Shown here: one piece after another, positions 7,028-16,700 of the stretch | How positions within the stretch are numbered: position 1 is the first letter of the stretch | Layout of the letters: each line of letters opens with the position of its first letter | NCBI GenBank assembly: GCA_964635065.1 | Contig: CAZWMK010000020.1 | Coordinates: 1-25,051 of the forward strand | Reading direction: 5' to 3' | Origin: CAZWMK01 sp964635065 | GTDB lineage: Bacteria; Pseudomonadota; Alphaproteobacteria; Sphingomonadales; Sphingomonadaceae | DNA length: 25,051 nt | Notes under the pieces: generated by a model | What the model saw: the letters and a program-made list of their open reading frames with translations, nothing else | Database searches by the model: none | Told to the model about the DNA's origin: nothing | Position numbers and translations under genes: made by a program

Positions 7028-10000
7028 AGCGGTTTCTCCTCTTCCCCCGTCCGATGCGGCGCCAGTTCACGCTCCAATTGCCGGCTGACGGCCAGCGGCG
7101 AACCCGTCCATCGTGCCAGACGCAGATAGATAGCGGGAATGAGGAACAAGGTCAGCAGCGTTGCAAGGCTGACACCCCAGACAATGACAATGCCGATGGT
7201 GGTCCGTGCCGCGCCACCCGCACCGGACGCCAGCATCAGCGGCACGGCACCGGCGACCGTGGCAATCGAGGTCATGAGGATTGGTCGCAGCCGGCGTGTC
7301 GCGGCTTCGATGATCGCGCTTGCAACATCATGCCCTTCATCACGTAACTGATTGGCGAATTCGACGATCAGAATCCCGTTCTTGGCGGCGAGGCCAACCA
7401 GCATGACGATGCCGATCTGGCTGTAGAGATTGAGCGTGCCACCCATCGCAACCAGGCCAAGCAGACCGCCGGCTACCGCCAGCGGCACAGTCAGGATGAT
7501 GGTGCCGGGGTGGATGAAACTCTCGAACTGCGCCGCCATCACCAGATAGACAAGGATCAGGGTGAACAGAAACACGATGTAGATCGAGGCGCCGGTCTGC
7601 TTGAAAGCCAGAGAATCCCCCTTGTATCCGACCGCGCTGATTTCGGGGATGGTGGCGGCTTCCGCCTCCAGCCATGCCAGCGCATCGCCCAGTGTAGCGC
7701 CGGGCGCCAGATTGGCGGTCAGCGTGATGGCACGCAGCTTGTTGAACCGGCCCAGATCGGCTGCATCCGCAAAGGCGCGGATGTTGACCAGATTCGACAG
7801 AGCCACCAGTTCGCCGCTGGGCCGGGCGCGAACATAGACATTGTTCAGGTCGTCGACAGACATGCGGTCCTTGCGGTCTGCCTGCACGATCACGCGATAT
7901 TCTTCGCCACGCTCGATATAGGTCGTCACACGGCGCGCGCCCATCATTGTCTCTAGCGTCCGCCCGATCTCGTTGACTGACACCCCAAGATCGCCTGCAC
8001 GCACCTTGTCGATTTCGATCATCAGTTGCGGCTTGGTTTCCTTATAGTCGGAATCAAGATCCGTGAGGCCAGGGAACGCGTCTGCCCGTGCGATGATCTG
8101 GTCGCGGGCGCGGGCGAGATCGTCGTAATTGTCGCCAGCGATAACGAACTGGATGGGTTGTCCGCGACCGCGTCCGATTGAGGAAGCAGTGTTGGCGGCG
8201 GCACGCACGGTCGGTATCGTCCGCAATGACTGATTGGTTTTCTCGATCACGTCGCGCGTCGACATGTCGCGTTCGTCCCACGGTGCCAGGAAAACGGTGA
8301 CGCGCCCCTGCGAGAAATCCTCGCTTGGGCCATAGGCGGAGGGCACGCGGACAAGGATGCGGCTGATGGTCCCATTATCGAGCATGGGCTGAAATTTCTT
8401 TTCAACATCAATCATATATTCTGAAATCTTGTCATATCCTGTGCTGTCCGGGGCAAGGATGTTGACCCAGAACAGACCCTGATCCTCTTCGGGCGCAAGT
8501 TCAGATTTCAGCGTCGTGGCCGCAGCACCACAAAGCAGTACGATGATCAGGCTGAGACCGCCGACGCGCCAGGGATGGTTCAGGGTTTTTTGCAAAAATC
8601 CTTTGTAAGAATCTGTAAGATTTGAAAATTTCCTGTCGACGTAATCCGTGAGGCGTGAACGCGCACGATCCTGCTTCAGGAGTTTCGAGCAAAGCATCGG
8701 GGTCAGGCTCAGTGCGACAAAGCCTGAAAAGGTGAGGGCGCCGATCATCGCGGCGGCGAGTTCGCGGAACAGCATACCCGAATTGCCCGAGATGAACATG
8801 ACCGGCACGAATACCGCGCAGACAACAACGGTCGATGCTATGACGGCAAAGGAAACCTGCCGCGTTCCCTGAAAGGCGGCAACCAGTGGCGTGTCGCCCT
8901 GCTCGATGCGGTGATGAACATTTTCCAGAACAACGATGGCGTCATCGACGACAAGGCCGATCGCCAGAACCAAGGCCAGAAGGGTCAAGAGGTTGATCGA
9001 AAAACCGAACAGCGACAGGACGATGAACGTACCGATCAGGCTGATCGGCACCGTCAGGGCCGGGATCAGCGTGGCGCGGGCCGAGCCAAGGAAAAGATAG
9101 ATGACTAGAACCACGAGCAAGGCAGCTTCGGCCAGTGTTTTCCAGACGTTATCGATCGCAGCTTCGATATAGGTCGAGGTGTCGAAGCTGATTGCCAGAT
9201 CGAGGCCTGGCGGCAGCTGTTTTTGTATTTCGTCCGCACGTGCCTTTGCGCGTTGTGCGACTTCGAGCGTATTGGCATTCGACTGGCGGACAATGCCCAT
9301 GCCGATCACCGGGCGACCATTGGCGCGGAAGACCTGATAGGGATTTTCCGGCCCGACCTCGATCCGTGCGACATCGCCAAGACGCACGAGATAACCATCT
9401 TCGCTTTTGCGCAGAACAAGCTGCGCAAAATCCTGCGGCGTGCTGAAGGGGCGGGTGATCTTGACGGTCAGGTTGGTGTCGGGCGTCTCTATGCGGCCTG
9501 CCGGGAGTTCGACATTCTGGGCGCGCAGGGCGTCCTCGACATCGCCAGCTGTCAGGTTGAGCGCGGCAAGTCGGGTGCGGTCCAGCCATATCCGCATCGA
9601 GGGCCGGGCTTCGCCGCCCACCACGACACGCGCCACGCCATCGACCGATGAGAAACGGTCGACGAGATAGCGGTCGGCATAGTCGCTGAGTTGCAGATTG
9701 CTCCAGCCCTTGCCGCTCAGCTGGAACCAGATGATCGGCTGGGAATCTGCATCTGTTTTGCGGATTTCGGGCGGGTCCGCTTCATCGGGCAGGTCGTTCA
9801 GTACAGTGCCGATGCGGTCGCGCACATCATTGGCGGCGCTGTCGAGGTCACGGCTTGCGACAAATTCGATGCTGATCTCTGACCGTCCGTCACGGGAACG
9901 GGAGATGATTGATTCAATGCCTTCGACACCTGAAATCTGATTTTCGATGACCTGGGTGACGCGGCTTTCCACGACAGCGGCCGATGCGCCGCGATAGCTG

Positions 10001-10146
10001 GTCGAAACCGAGATGATTGGCGGATCGACTTCAGGATATTCGCGTACGGAGAGACGGCTGAAGGCGACGAGACCCGCGAGGATGAGCACAAGGCTCATCA
10101 CGACGGCCAGCACCGGGCGCTTGACCGAAATGTCAGACAAGATCAT
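7024..10146 (-). CDS. RND efflux transporter, inner-membrane permease (HAE1/AcrB type)
   Basis: A 1040-residue resistance-nodulation-division pump. It has the typical start (ILSDISVKRPVLAVV), the first periplasmic porter region, and transmembrane segment 4 with the proton-relay pair Asp401-Asp402 in GLVVDDAIVVLENV. The partner lysine lies in GLAAKNGILIVEFAN, followed by RLRPILMTSIATVAGAVPL. All the key relay residues seen in AcrB are present, so the pump should be active. The sequence resembles proton-driven exporters of drugs or organic molecules rather than heavy-metal (HME) pumps, in spite of the copper genes further left. The ATG is three bases after the stop of its adaptor gene and the stop overlaps tspO. 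No outer-membrane TolC-type gene is adjacent, so the channel is probably encoded elsewhere. The exported substrate is unknown. Confidence 0.96.
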   Translation of the reverse strand: MILSDISVKRPVLAVVMSLVLILAGLVAFSRLSVREYPEVDPPIISVSTSYRGASAAVVESRVTQVIENQISGVEGIESIISRSRDGRSEISIEFVASRDLDSAANDVRDRIGTVLNDLPDEADPPEIRKTDADSQPIIWFQLSGKGWSNLQLSDYADRYLVDRFSSVDGVARVVVGGEARPSMRIWLDRTRLAALNLTAGDVEDALRAQNVELPAGRIETPDTNLTVKITRPFSTPQDFAQLVLRKSEDGYLVRLGDVARIEVGPENPYQVFRANGRPVIGMGIVRQSNANTLEVAQRAKARADEIQKQLPPGLDLAISFDTSTYIEAAIDNVWKTLAEAALLVVLVIYLFLGSARATLIPALTVPISLIGTFIVLSLFGFSINLLTLLALVLAIGLVVDDAIVVLENVHHRIEQGDTPLVAAFQGTRQVSFAVIASTVVVCAVFVPVMFISGNSGMLFRELAAAMIGALTFSGFVALSLTPMLCSKLLKQDRARSRLTDYVDRKFSNLTDSYKGFLQKTLNHPWRVGGLSLIIVLLCGAAATTLKSELAPEEDQGLFWVNILAPDSTGYDKISEYMIDVEKKFQPMLDNGTISRILVRVPSAYGPSEDFSQGRVTVFLAPWDERDMSTRDVIEKTNQSLRTIPTVRAAANTASSIGRGRGQPIQFVIAGDNYDDLARARDQIIARADAFPGLTDLDSDYKETKPQLMIEIDKVRAGDLGVSVNEIGRTLETMMGARRVTTYIERGEEYRVIVQADRKDRMSVDDLNNVYVRARPSGELVALSNLVNIRAFADAADLGRFNKLRAITLTANLAPGATLGDALAWLEAEAATIPEISAVGYKGDSLAFKQTGASIYIVFLFTLILVYLVMAAQFESFIHPGTIILTVPLAVAGGLLGLVAMGGTLNLYSQIGIVMLVGLAAKNGILIVEFANQLRDEGHDVASAIIEAATRRLRPILMTSIATVAGAVPLMLASGAGGAARTTIGIVIVWGVSLATLLTLFLIPAIYLRLARWTGSPLAVSRQLERELAPHRTGEEEKPL

Positions 10147-10149
10147 GTC

Positions 10150-11226
10150 TCAGCGATCCCGTTGGGCTGAATTCGCAGCATCCTTGACCCAGACCGGTTG
10201 CACCTTGCCGCCGTCGCGGACCTTTATGGTGCCTTCGCTGACAATCACGTCGCCGGGTGCCAGTCCTTCGCGGATTTCAACCTGGCCGTCCCGGCGGGCA
10301 CCCGTTTGCACCATTGTTCTGGTCGCTGTATTGTCTTTGTCCAGCTTGTAGACATAGCTTTGATCGCGCATTTCCGTCAGAGCTATTTCCGGAATGCCCA
10401 TGGCCGTGCGCGGCGATGATTGCAGGGTGACGGTCATCAGCATGCCGGGCCTCAGTCGCTGATCCGGATTGGGCAGAACCGCGCGCGCGGTGATCGAACG
10501 GCTGATCGGATCCACAACGGCCTCTATGCTTTCGACCGTGCCGTTGAAGGGCGTGTCGGGCCACGCTGCTGCCATGGCCGTGATCGGCTGGCCCTCGCGA
10601 ATGTTCGACAAAAGGGTTTCAGGAATCTGGAAGTCGAGCTTGATCCGACGGAGATCGCTGATGGTCGCAATCGCTGTGCCTGCGGCGATCACGGACCCCG
10701 GAGAGATGCGGCGCAGGCCGACGACGCCCGAAAAGGGCGCACGTATGGTGCGGTCGCTGATGCGAGCGCGCACAGCCCGCGCTTCGGCCTCGCTGGCATT
10801 GCGCGCCGCCATCTGGGCATCGATTGTGGCATTGGTGGCAAATCCGCGCTGTTGCAGCTGTTGCAGGCGCCTGAGCTGCTGGTCCGCCTCGCGGGCGCGC
10901 GCCTCTGCTGCGGCCAGGTCGGCACTTTCCTCATGGGTGGCCAACTGCGCGATGACACTGCCCGCGCGCACCCATTCGCCATCCCGAAAGCCAAGCGAGA
11001 CAACGCGTTCGGTGACAGTTGACGTCAGTGTCGTCGATTCATTGGCATAGGCTGTGCCAACAGCCTGCACGGTATCGCTGAATTGCTGCATGGCAACGCG
11101 CTGAACAACGACGCGCGGTGATTGTGCCTTGCGTCCATCGCCCGGTTCGGCATCGCCGCACGCCGCCATGGCAAGGCCCAGCAGCGCGGCACAGGACAGG
11201 CGAGAGATGGTGTTGAAGCAGGTCAC
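10150..11226 (-). CDS. RND efflux periplasmic adaptor (membrane fusion lipoprotein)
   Basis: A 358-residue membrane fusion protein that would bridge the RND pump and an outer-membrane channel. The N-terminus carries a signal with a lipobox-like LAMAAC ending at Cys23, so it is probably lipid-anchored. A beta-barrel and lipoyl region (VVSLGFRDGEWVRAGSVIAQL) is followed by a helical hairpin of about 60 residues rich in Ala, Glu and Gln, the second lipoyl half (DRTIRAPFSGVVGLRRISPGSVI) and the membrane-proximal domain. The start is GTG at 11226, overlapping the mutY stop as GTGA, with GGAG six bases upstream. The next in-frame ATG would remove the signal. The relatively short hairpin matches MexC/MdtA-like adaptors. 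Its position immediately before the pump supports the pair. Confidence 0.93.
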   Translation of the reverse strand: MTCFNTISRLSCAALLGLAMAACGDAEPGDGRKAQSPRVVVQRVAMQQFSDTVQAVGTAYANESTTLTSTVTERVVSLGFRDGEWVRAGSVIAQLATHEESADLAAAEARAREADQQLRRLQQLQQRGFATNATIDAQMAARNASEAEARAVRARISDRTIRAPFSGVVGLRRISPGSVIAAGTAIATISDLRRIKLDFQIPETLLSNIREGQPITAMAAAWPDTPFNGTVESIEAVVDPISRSITARAVLPNPDQRLRPGMLMTVTLQSSPRTAMGIPEIALTEMRDQSYVYKLDKDNTATRTMVQTGARRDGQVEIREGLAPGDVIVSEGTIKVRDGGKVQPVWVKDAANSAQRDR

Positions 11227-12296
11227 GCGTTCTCCGGAAAAATCGGAATTTCATCATAGGCCAGACTGGCGATTTTTTGGAACAGGCTTGGAAAGCCTGC
11301 CTGCGTAATACGGTCGTGCGCCAGCCAATCCCCCGCAATCCCCATGGGACGGTTGCGGCAATGTGTCACGGCGACGCCAAGGTCCAGTTCAAAGTGCGTG
11401 AAGACATGGCGCACCCGCTGCGGCAGGATCCGCCACCCAAGCGCTGACGGGGCATGGCCAAGCGCCTCGCTGTCGGACATCGAAGCAGCCCAAGGGCTGA
11501 CGGGCAGGGCGCGCATGTTGCCGAACAGTCCTTTCGCAGGCCGTTGCACTGTGAGCACATGGCGCTCGCAAACCAGCCAGAAGGCAAGGCCGCGCCGGAG
11601 CGGGCGGGCGGCTTTGGGCTGACGGCGGGGCAGGTCTTCGGCAATGCCGCGCGCCCGGCCTGCGCAATGCGCCATCAGCGGGCAAAGGCTGCATGCCGGT
11701 CGCCTCGGGGTGCAGATAGTGGCGCCAAGGTCCATCATCGCCTGTGCGAAATCGCCCGGCCGTTCTGCCGGCGTCAGTGGTGTGGCATGGGCGCGGATGG
11801 CAGTCTTGGCCTGCGGCAGCGGCTCTTCCAGCGCAAACAGCCGGGCAACGACCCGTTCGACATTGCCATCGATGACGGTCGCCTGACGATCAAAGGCGAT
11901 GGCGGCAATGGCTGCTGCCGTATAGTCGCCAATGCCGGGCAGGGCACGCAGCGCCGCGACCTCATCCGGAAAACATCCGTCCAGTTCATGGCTGACCCGG
12001 CGTGCGCAGGCCAGCATGTTACGCGCGCGTGCATAATAGCCAAGCCCTGCCCATGCTGCCATGACGTCGGAATCATCGGCGCGCGCCAGTGCATCCACGG
12101 TTGGCCAGCGATCGAGAAACCGCTGAAAATAGGGGGAAACCGCAGCTACCGTCGTCTGCTGAAGCATGATTTCCGACAACCAGACGCGATAGGGATCGAC
12201 ATGTCTGCCGCTGCCCGGCGGCTGACGCCATGGCAAGGTGCGGGCATGGCGATCATACCAGGTCAGCAACAGGGTTGAAATCTGATCGACGTGCAT
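11223..12296 (-). CDS. mutY: adenine DNA glycosylase MutY
   Basis: A 357-residue A/G-specific adenine glycosylase that removes adenine mispaired with 8-oxoguanine. Visible elements are the catalytic Glu42 (LSEIMLQQT), the helix-hairpin-helix LPGIGDYTAAAI (119-130) with catalytic Asp143 in VIDGNVERV, and a complete [4Fe-4S] motif with Cys195, 202, 205 and 211 (spacing C-x6-C-x2-C-x5-C). The C-terminal Nudix-like recognition domain includes RHVFTHFEL. The start at ATG 12296 matches the family N-terminus (a WYDRHARTLPWR segment follows), yet no good ribosome-binding site precedes it. Only 14 bases separate this start from that of the divergent DUF721 gene. It heads the minus-strand series with the RND genes. 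Confidence 0.97.
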   Translation of the reverse strand: MHVDQISTLLLTWYDRHARTLPWRQPPGSGRHVDPYRVWLSEIMLQQTTVAAVSPYFQRFLDRWPTVDALARADDSDVMAAWAGLGYYARARNMLACARRVSHELDGCFPDEVAALRALPGIGDYTAAAIAAIAFDRQATVIDGNVERVVARLFALEEPLPQAKTAIRAHATPLTPAERPGDFAQAMMDLGATICTPRRPACSLCPLMAHCAGRARGIAEDLPRRQPKAARPLRRGLAFWLVCERHVLTVQRPAKGLFGNMRALPVSPWAASMSDSEALGHAPSALGWRILPQRVRHVFTHFELDLGVAVTHCRNRPMGIAGDWLAHDRITQAGFPSLFQKIASLAYDEIPIFPENA

Positions 12297-12310
12297 GGGG
12301 CTGCTATGGC

Positions 12311-12844
12311 ATGCCTTTTGCCATGACGGGAAGGAAACTGTTCAAGGCCGATGGTCGCAAGCGCGGGGTGCGTGCGATGGGAGACCTTCTGCCCGCTGCC
12401 GGCAGCGCGGCATTCCGTCGTTTCGGCTTTATGCAAAACGCCGTTGTCACGCGCTGGCCGGAGATTGTCGGCCCGCGCTATGCTGAGTTCAGCATGCCCG
12501 AATCGCTGGGGTTTCCAAGCGGCCAGCGTCGCGGCGGGACGTTGCGGCTGCTGGTCGAAGGCGCGCATGCCCTGACGATCCAGCATGTGGCGCCGCACAT
12601 CATCGAAAGGGTGAACCGTTATTTCGGCTATGCCGCCGTCGAACGGATTGCGATCAGGCAGGGTAGCCTGCCAGAGGCGCGCCGCCCTGTCGCGCGACCA
12701 CCCCGGAAAGCTGACGCTCCGGTTGTCTTGTCTCAAGACGTCAGTCGCACGCTGCGCAGCGTCAATGATCCGGGCCTCAGAAATGCGCTGGAAGCGCTTG
12801 CGGCACGATTGGCCGAAACAAAGGATACGCCTGTCTTTGACTAA
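12311..12844 (+). CDS. DUF721 / DciA-like protein
   Basis: A 177-residue DUF721-family protein. In bacteria lacking DnaC or DnaI, DUF721 members of the DciA type are linked to loading the replicative helicase, and alphaproteobacterial members are generally placed there; that role is inferred. The conserved core is visible: FRRFGFMQNAVVTRWPEIVGPRYAEFSMPESLGFP, then GTLRLLVEGAHALTIQHVAPHIIERVNRYFGYAAVERIAI. The C-terminal third is basic and less ordered. The start is uncertain: ATG 12311 (used here) has only a loose GGGG upstream and ATG 12323 has none. The frame is open further left but would overlap mutY. A weak terminator-like hairpin follows the stop. Confidence 0.82.
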   Translation: MPFAMTGRKLFKADGRKRGVRAMGDLLPAAGSAAFRRFGFMQNAVVTRWPEIVGPRYAEFSMPESLGFPSGQRRGGTLRLLVEGAHALTIQHVAPHIIERVNRYFGYAAVERIAIRQGSLPEARRPVARPPRKADAPVVLSQDVSRTLRSVNDPGLRNALEALAARLAETKDTPVFD

Positions 12845-12873
12845 GCCTGCCGGGCGCGCCATTATCGGCTTTC

Positions 12874-12898
12874 ACCACAACATGTGGTCGGTTTTTTT
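12874..12898 (+). terminator. terminator-like hairpin after DUF721 gene
   Basis: A six-base perfect stem ACCACA/TGTGGT (12874-12879 with 12883-12888) closes a three-base loop and is followed after CGG by seven T residues (12892-12898). The stem is short and not GC-rich, and three bases separate it from the T run, so termination may be partial. The next gene begins at 12913. Confidence 0.5.
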
Positions 12899-12912
12899 CT
12901 GAATGAGGCAAT

Positions 12913-13683
12913 ATGTCGATGAATGTCGGGGATGCGATTCGGAGTTCTGTCATCGCCATGGCGGCTTTTGCGCTGGTGGCCTGTGATTCCGATCCCTCAG
13001 CTGTGGACAGCGTCAAGGGGCAGGCTGCTACCTCTCAGGCCGTCGTAAACGAAGCCGCTGCAGCGCCCGCCGACTGGAGCAAGCGTATCGAAAAGACTGC
13101 CGAAGGCGGCTTTCGCATCGGTAACCCCGATGCGCCGGTAAAGCTGGTCGAATTCGCGTCCTTTACCTGCTCGCACTGCGCCGATTTCCACAAACAGGCC
13201 CATGCCATATTGAAGTCGCAATATGTCGCTGATGGCAAAATGTCTTATGAGCTTCGCAACTTTGTGATGAATCCGGCGGACTACGCGACGTCTCTGATTG
13301 CCCGCTGTCAGACGCCCGCTGCCTATTTCGCGTTGGCTGACAATTTCTTCGCCACGCAGGAGAGCTGGCTCAAGCCATTCACCGAAATCTCGAAGGCGCA
13401 GGTCGACGAACTGAATACGATGGCACCGGAAAAGCGGATGCTGCGCTATGTCGAGCTGGGCGGGCTGACCAACATGCTCAAGGCGCGCGGCTTCGGTCAG
13501 GCCAAGATCGAACAGTGTCTGACCGACAAGGCAGCTGAAAAGGAACTGGAAGAAATCCGCAAATCAGCTGTCGAAGTCTACAAGCTTCAGGGCACGCCGA
13601 CTTTTGTGATCAACGGGGAAACCTTGGCCAATGTTCATGGCTGGGACGCGTTGAAGCCCAAGCTGGACGCAGCGCTCAACTAG
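12913..13683 (+). CDS. DsbA family thioredoxin-like lipoprotein
   Basis: A 256-residue protein with a thioredoxin/DsbA fold of the Com1-like type. Residues 1-24 form a lipoprotein signal with lipobox LVAC, Cys24 being the expected lipidation site. A variable linker rich in Ala and Ser leads to the thioredoxin start (IGNPDAPVKLVEFASFTCSHC), with the active-site pair Cys86 and Cys89 as CSHC. The helical insert follows, then the cis-proline loop GTPTFVING with Pro229. It would catalyse disulfide formation or isomerisation in the periplasm while membrane-anchored. GAGG lies just upstream of ATG 12913. The gene sits 29 bases before smc, probably in the same transcript. The redox partner (DsbB-like or other) is not in the window. 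Confidence 0.92.
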   Translation: MSMNVGDAIRSSVIAMAAFALVACDSDPSAVDSVKGQAATSQAVVNEAAAAPADWSKRIEKTAEGGFRIGNPDAPVKLVEFASFTCSHCADFHKQAHAILKSQYVADGKMSYELRNFVMNPADYATSLIARCQTPAAYFALADNFFATQESWLKPFTEISKAQVDELNTMAPEKRMLRYVELGGLTNMLKARGFGQAKIEQCLTDKAAEKELEEIRKSAVEVYKLQGTPTFVINGETLANVHGWDALKPKLDAALN

Positions 13684-13712
13684 AGCGCTGACAAAAAAGG
13701 ACAGTCGCATCC

Positions 13713-16700
13713 ATGCATTTCAGGCGGTTACGCCTTGCCGGTTTCAAGTCCTTTGTCGATCCGACGGAATTGCGGATCGAAAATGGCTTGACCGGCATTG
13801 TCGGCCCCAATGGATGCGGCAAGTCCAATCTGCTGGAAGCCATCCGCTGGGTGATGGGCGAAAGTTCGCCCAAATCCATGCGCGGTGGCGGCATGGAAGA
13901 CGTGATTTTTGCCGGGACATCTCAGCGTCCCGCCCGTGACGTCGCCGATGTGACGCTGTTGCTCGATAACAATCAGCGCCGCGCACCAGCCGCTTTCAAC
14001 GACAGCGACGAACTGGAAGTCAGCCGCCGGATCGAGCGCGGTCTGGGGTCCGCCTATCGAATCAATGGCCGCGATGCGCGTCAGAAGGATGTGCAGTTGC
14101 TGTTCGCTGACGCTGCGACCGGTGCCCATTCTCCGGCGCTCGTCAGTCAGGGGCGCATCGGTGCGCTCATCAGTGCCAAGCCCCAGGAACGCCGGTTGAT
14201 GCTGGAAGAGGCGGCGGGAATTGCCGGCCTGCACGTCCGCCGCAAGGATGCTGAACAACGGTTGCGCGCTGCCGAGGCCAATCTTGGGCGGCTGGACGAT
14301 GTGCTGCGCGGCATGGATGGCCAGATCGCGGCGCTCAGGCGGCAGGCGCGGCAAGCCGAAAAATACCGGCTTTTGTCCGATCGGGTGCGCCAGGCGGAGG
14401 CAAGGCTTGTGTTCGCCAAATGGCGCGAGGCGGCCAGCGCAGCCGACACGGCGCGCGTGGCCGTTGTCGCGGCGGAGGCTGCCGTCAGCGAGGCCGCGCG
14501 CGAATCGCAGCGTCTTGCGTCGGGGCAGGCGGATGCCGCCGCGATCCTGCCAGCCCTGCGAGACGCCGAAGCCGCGCAGGCTGCGGCGTTGCAACGATTG
14601 GCGATGGCGCGCGAGGCGCTCGTGACCGAGCGTGCGACCGTCGAGCAGCGGCAGCGTGAACTCCAGCAGGCACAGGCGACCTTGACGCGCGATATGGCGC
14701 GCGAACATGCGCTGGCTGAGGATGCGGCAGCGGCGCTGGCACGGCTTTTCGATGAACAGGCAACCCTGACTGCCCGAACCGAGGCCGCGCGCGCGCAGGT
14801 TGATCCACAGGCAGCGCGTGTCGCCTTGGCCGAACAGCAGGCGACTCAGGATGAACGGACTCTGGCCGCGCGCATCGAGGCGCAAGCGCAGGCGCAGGCG
14901 CAGCGTCGCGCGGCAGAAGCTGCATTGTCAGCCGTCGTCAGCCGTCGCGACCGTTTCCGGGCCGAACAGACGCGCTTGACGCAGGAACGGGTGGCCCTCG
15001 CTGGTGACGATGGTCTCGATGCCGCCGCCATTGCTGCGGAACAGGCGCGGGACAAGGCGATTGCCGCCATTGCCGATGCGTGCGCGCGCATCGAGGCGGC
15101 GGAGGCGGCGCGGACGGTGGCGGAAAGCGCGCGCGAGCAGGCGCAGCGCGGCCTTGCGGATGCGCGTGGCATCAGCGCGGCACTGGAAGCGGAGGCGCGC
15201 TCGCTGGTGCGCGTTCTCAGCGCGGTCCAGTCTGGAAAAGCGCCAGCGCTCGTTGATTCCGTCTCGGTCGATCCCGGCTTTGAAGCGGCATTTGCCGCAG
15301 CGCTCGGCGATGATCTGTCCGCTTCAATCGCGCATCCTTCAGAGGCTCGAAGCTGGCTGGGGACCGGAAGATCGACCGGGGCAGACCCCGCCTTGCCAGC
15401 TGGTGTTGCACGGCTGGCGGATCATGTCCGCGCGCCTGCGGAAATTGCTTCGCGTCTCGCCCAGATTGGTGTTGTGTCTGAGATGCCGCCACAGAGCCTG
15501 CTTGACACGCTTGCGGTCGGCCAGCGCCTGGTTTCGCATGATGGTCGTCTGTGGCGCTGGGATGGCTTCCACGCGCGCGGTGGCAATGCGCAAGCCGCAA
15601 CCGAACGGCTGATCCAGCGTAATCGCCTCACCGAACTGGAACGGCAGCTGCCGGATGCCCAGGCACAGGTCAGTGCTGCGACCGCCGCGCTTGACGAGTC
15701 GAAGCAGGCCAGCGATGCCGCGCAGGCCGACGAACGCGCCGGGCGCGCCGCCCGGACAGATGCTGAGCGTGCGCGAGACTCTGCCATGGCCTCGCTCGCG
15801 CGGCTTCAGGCCGATATCGCCCGCCGTGCAAGCCGGATAGAATTGCTGGATGCGTCGCTTGCGCGCACCGCGCAGGAACTCGCGTCGGCGGAACGTGAAC
15901 ATGCCCTCGCCACCGAAGGATTGGCGTCACTTCCCGATCTCGACCAGTTGGGGCGTGCCGCCGGGCTGGCGCGTGCCAGTGTCGAGGCCAGCCGGGCCAT
16001 GCTTGCGTCGTTGCGCGCCGATCACGCCGCCCTTGTGCGCGGTATCGATAACGATGCCCGCCGCCTGCAAGCGATCGCCGACGAGCGTATGGCATGGGAG
16101 CGGCGGCGCGCTGACAGTGCGGCGCAGCACCAGGAGCTGCATGAACGCGCCGAACGCCTGGCCAGCGATCTTGTGGCCCTTAGTGAACGTCCTGCCGAAA
16201 TTGCGCAAAAACAGGCCGCGCTTGCGGTCGACCTTGCGGCAGCCGAGACTGGGCATCGTGCCGCGATCGACGGTCTGGCGGAGGGCGAAGCGCTTTTGCG
16301 TGCCATCGAGACAGAAGCGCGGGGCGCTGCGGAGCGTCTGGCTCAGGCGCGTGAGGAGCGGGCGCGTCTGGCCGGGTCAGTCGAACATCATGATTTGCGT
16401 CGTGTCGAAATGGGCCGGATCATCGGTGAGCGTTTTCAGTGTTCGCCGCCTTTGCTGCCACAGAAAATCGGGTTCGACGCAGAGGGGATTGGTCCGCCGC
16501 AAACGCTTTCGGCGGAACTCGAAAGGCTTCAGCGTGAGCGCGAGGGCATGGGGCCGGTCAATCTGCGCGCCGAAACCGAACTGGAAGAGATTGAAAATCA
16601 GCGCAGCAGCTCAGAGCATGAACGGGCGGAACTGGAAACGGCGATTGCCCGCCTGCGCGGTTCGATCGGGGCATTGAACCGCGAGGGGCGGGTGCGCCTT

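Noticed and set aside
13728..14885. Minus-strand open frame of 385 codons opposite smc
   Set aside because: It mirrors the smc coding frame; smc motifs are complete on the plus strand.
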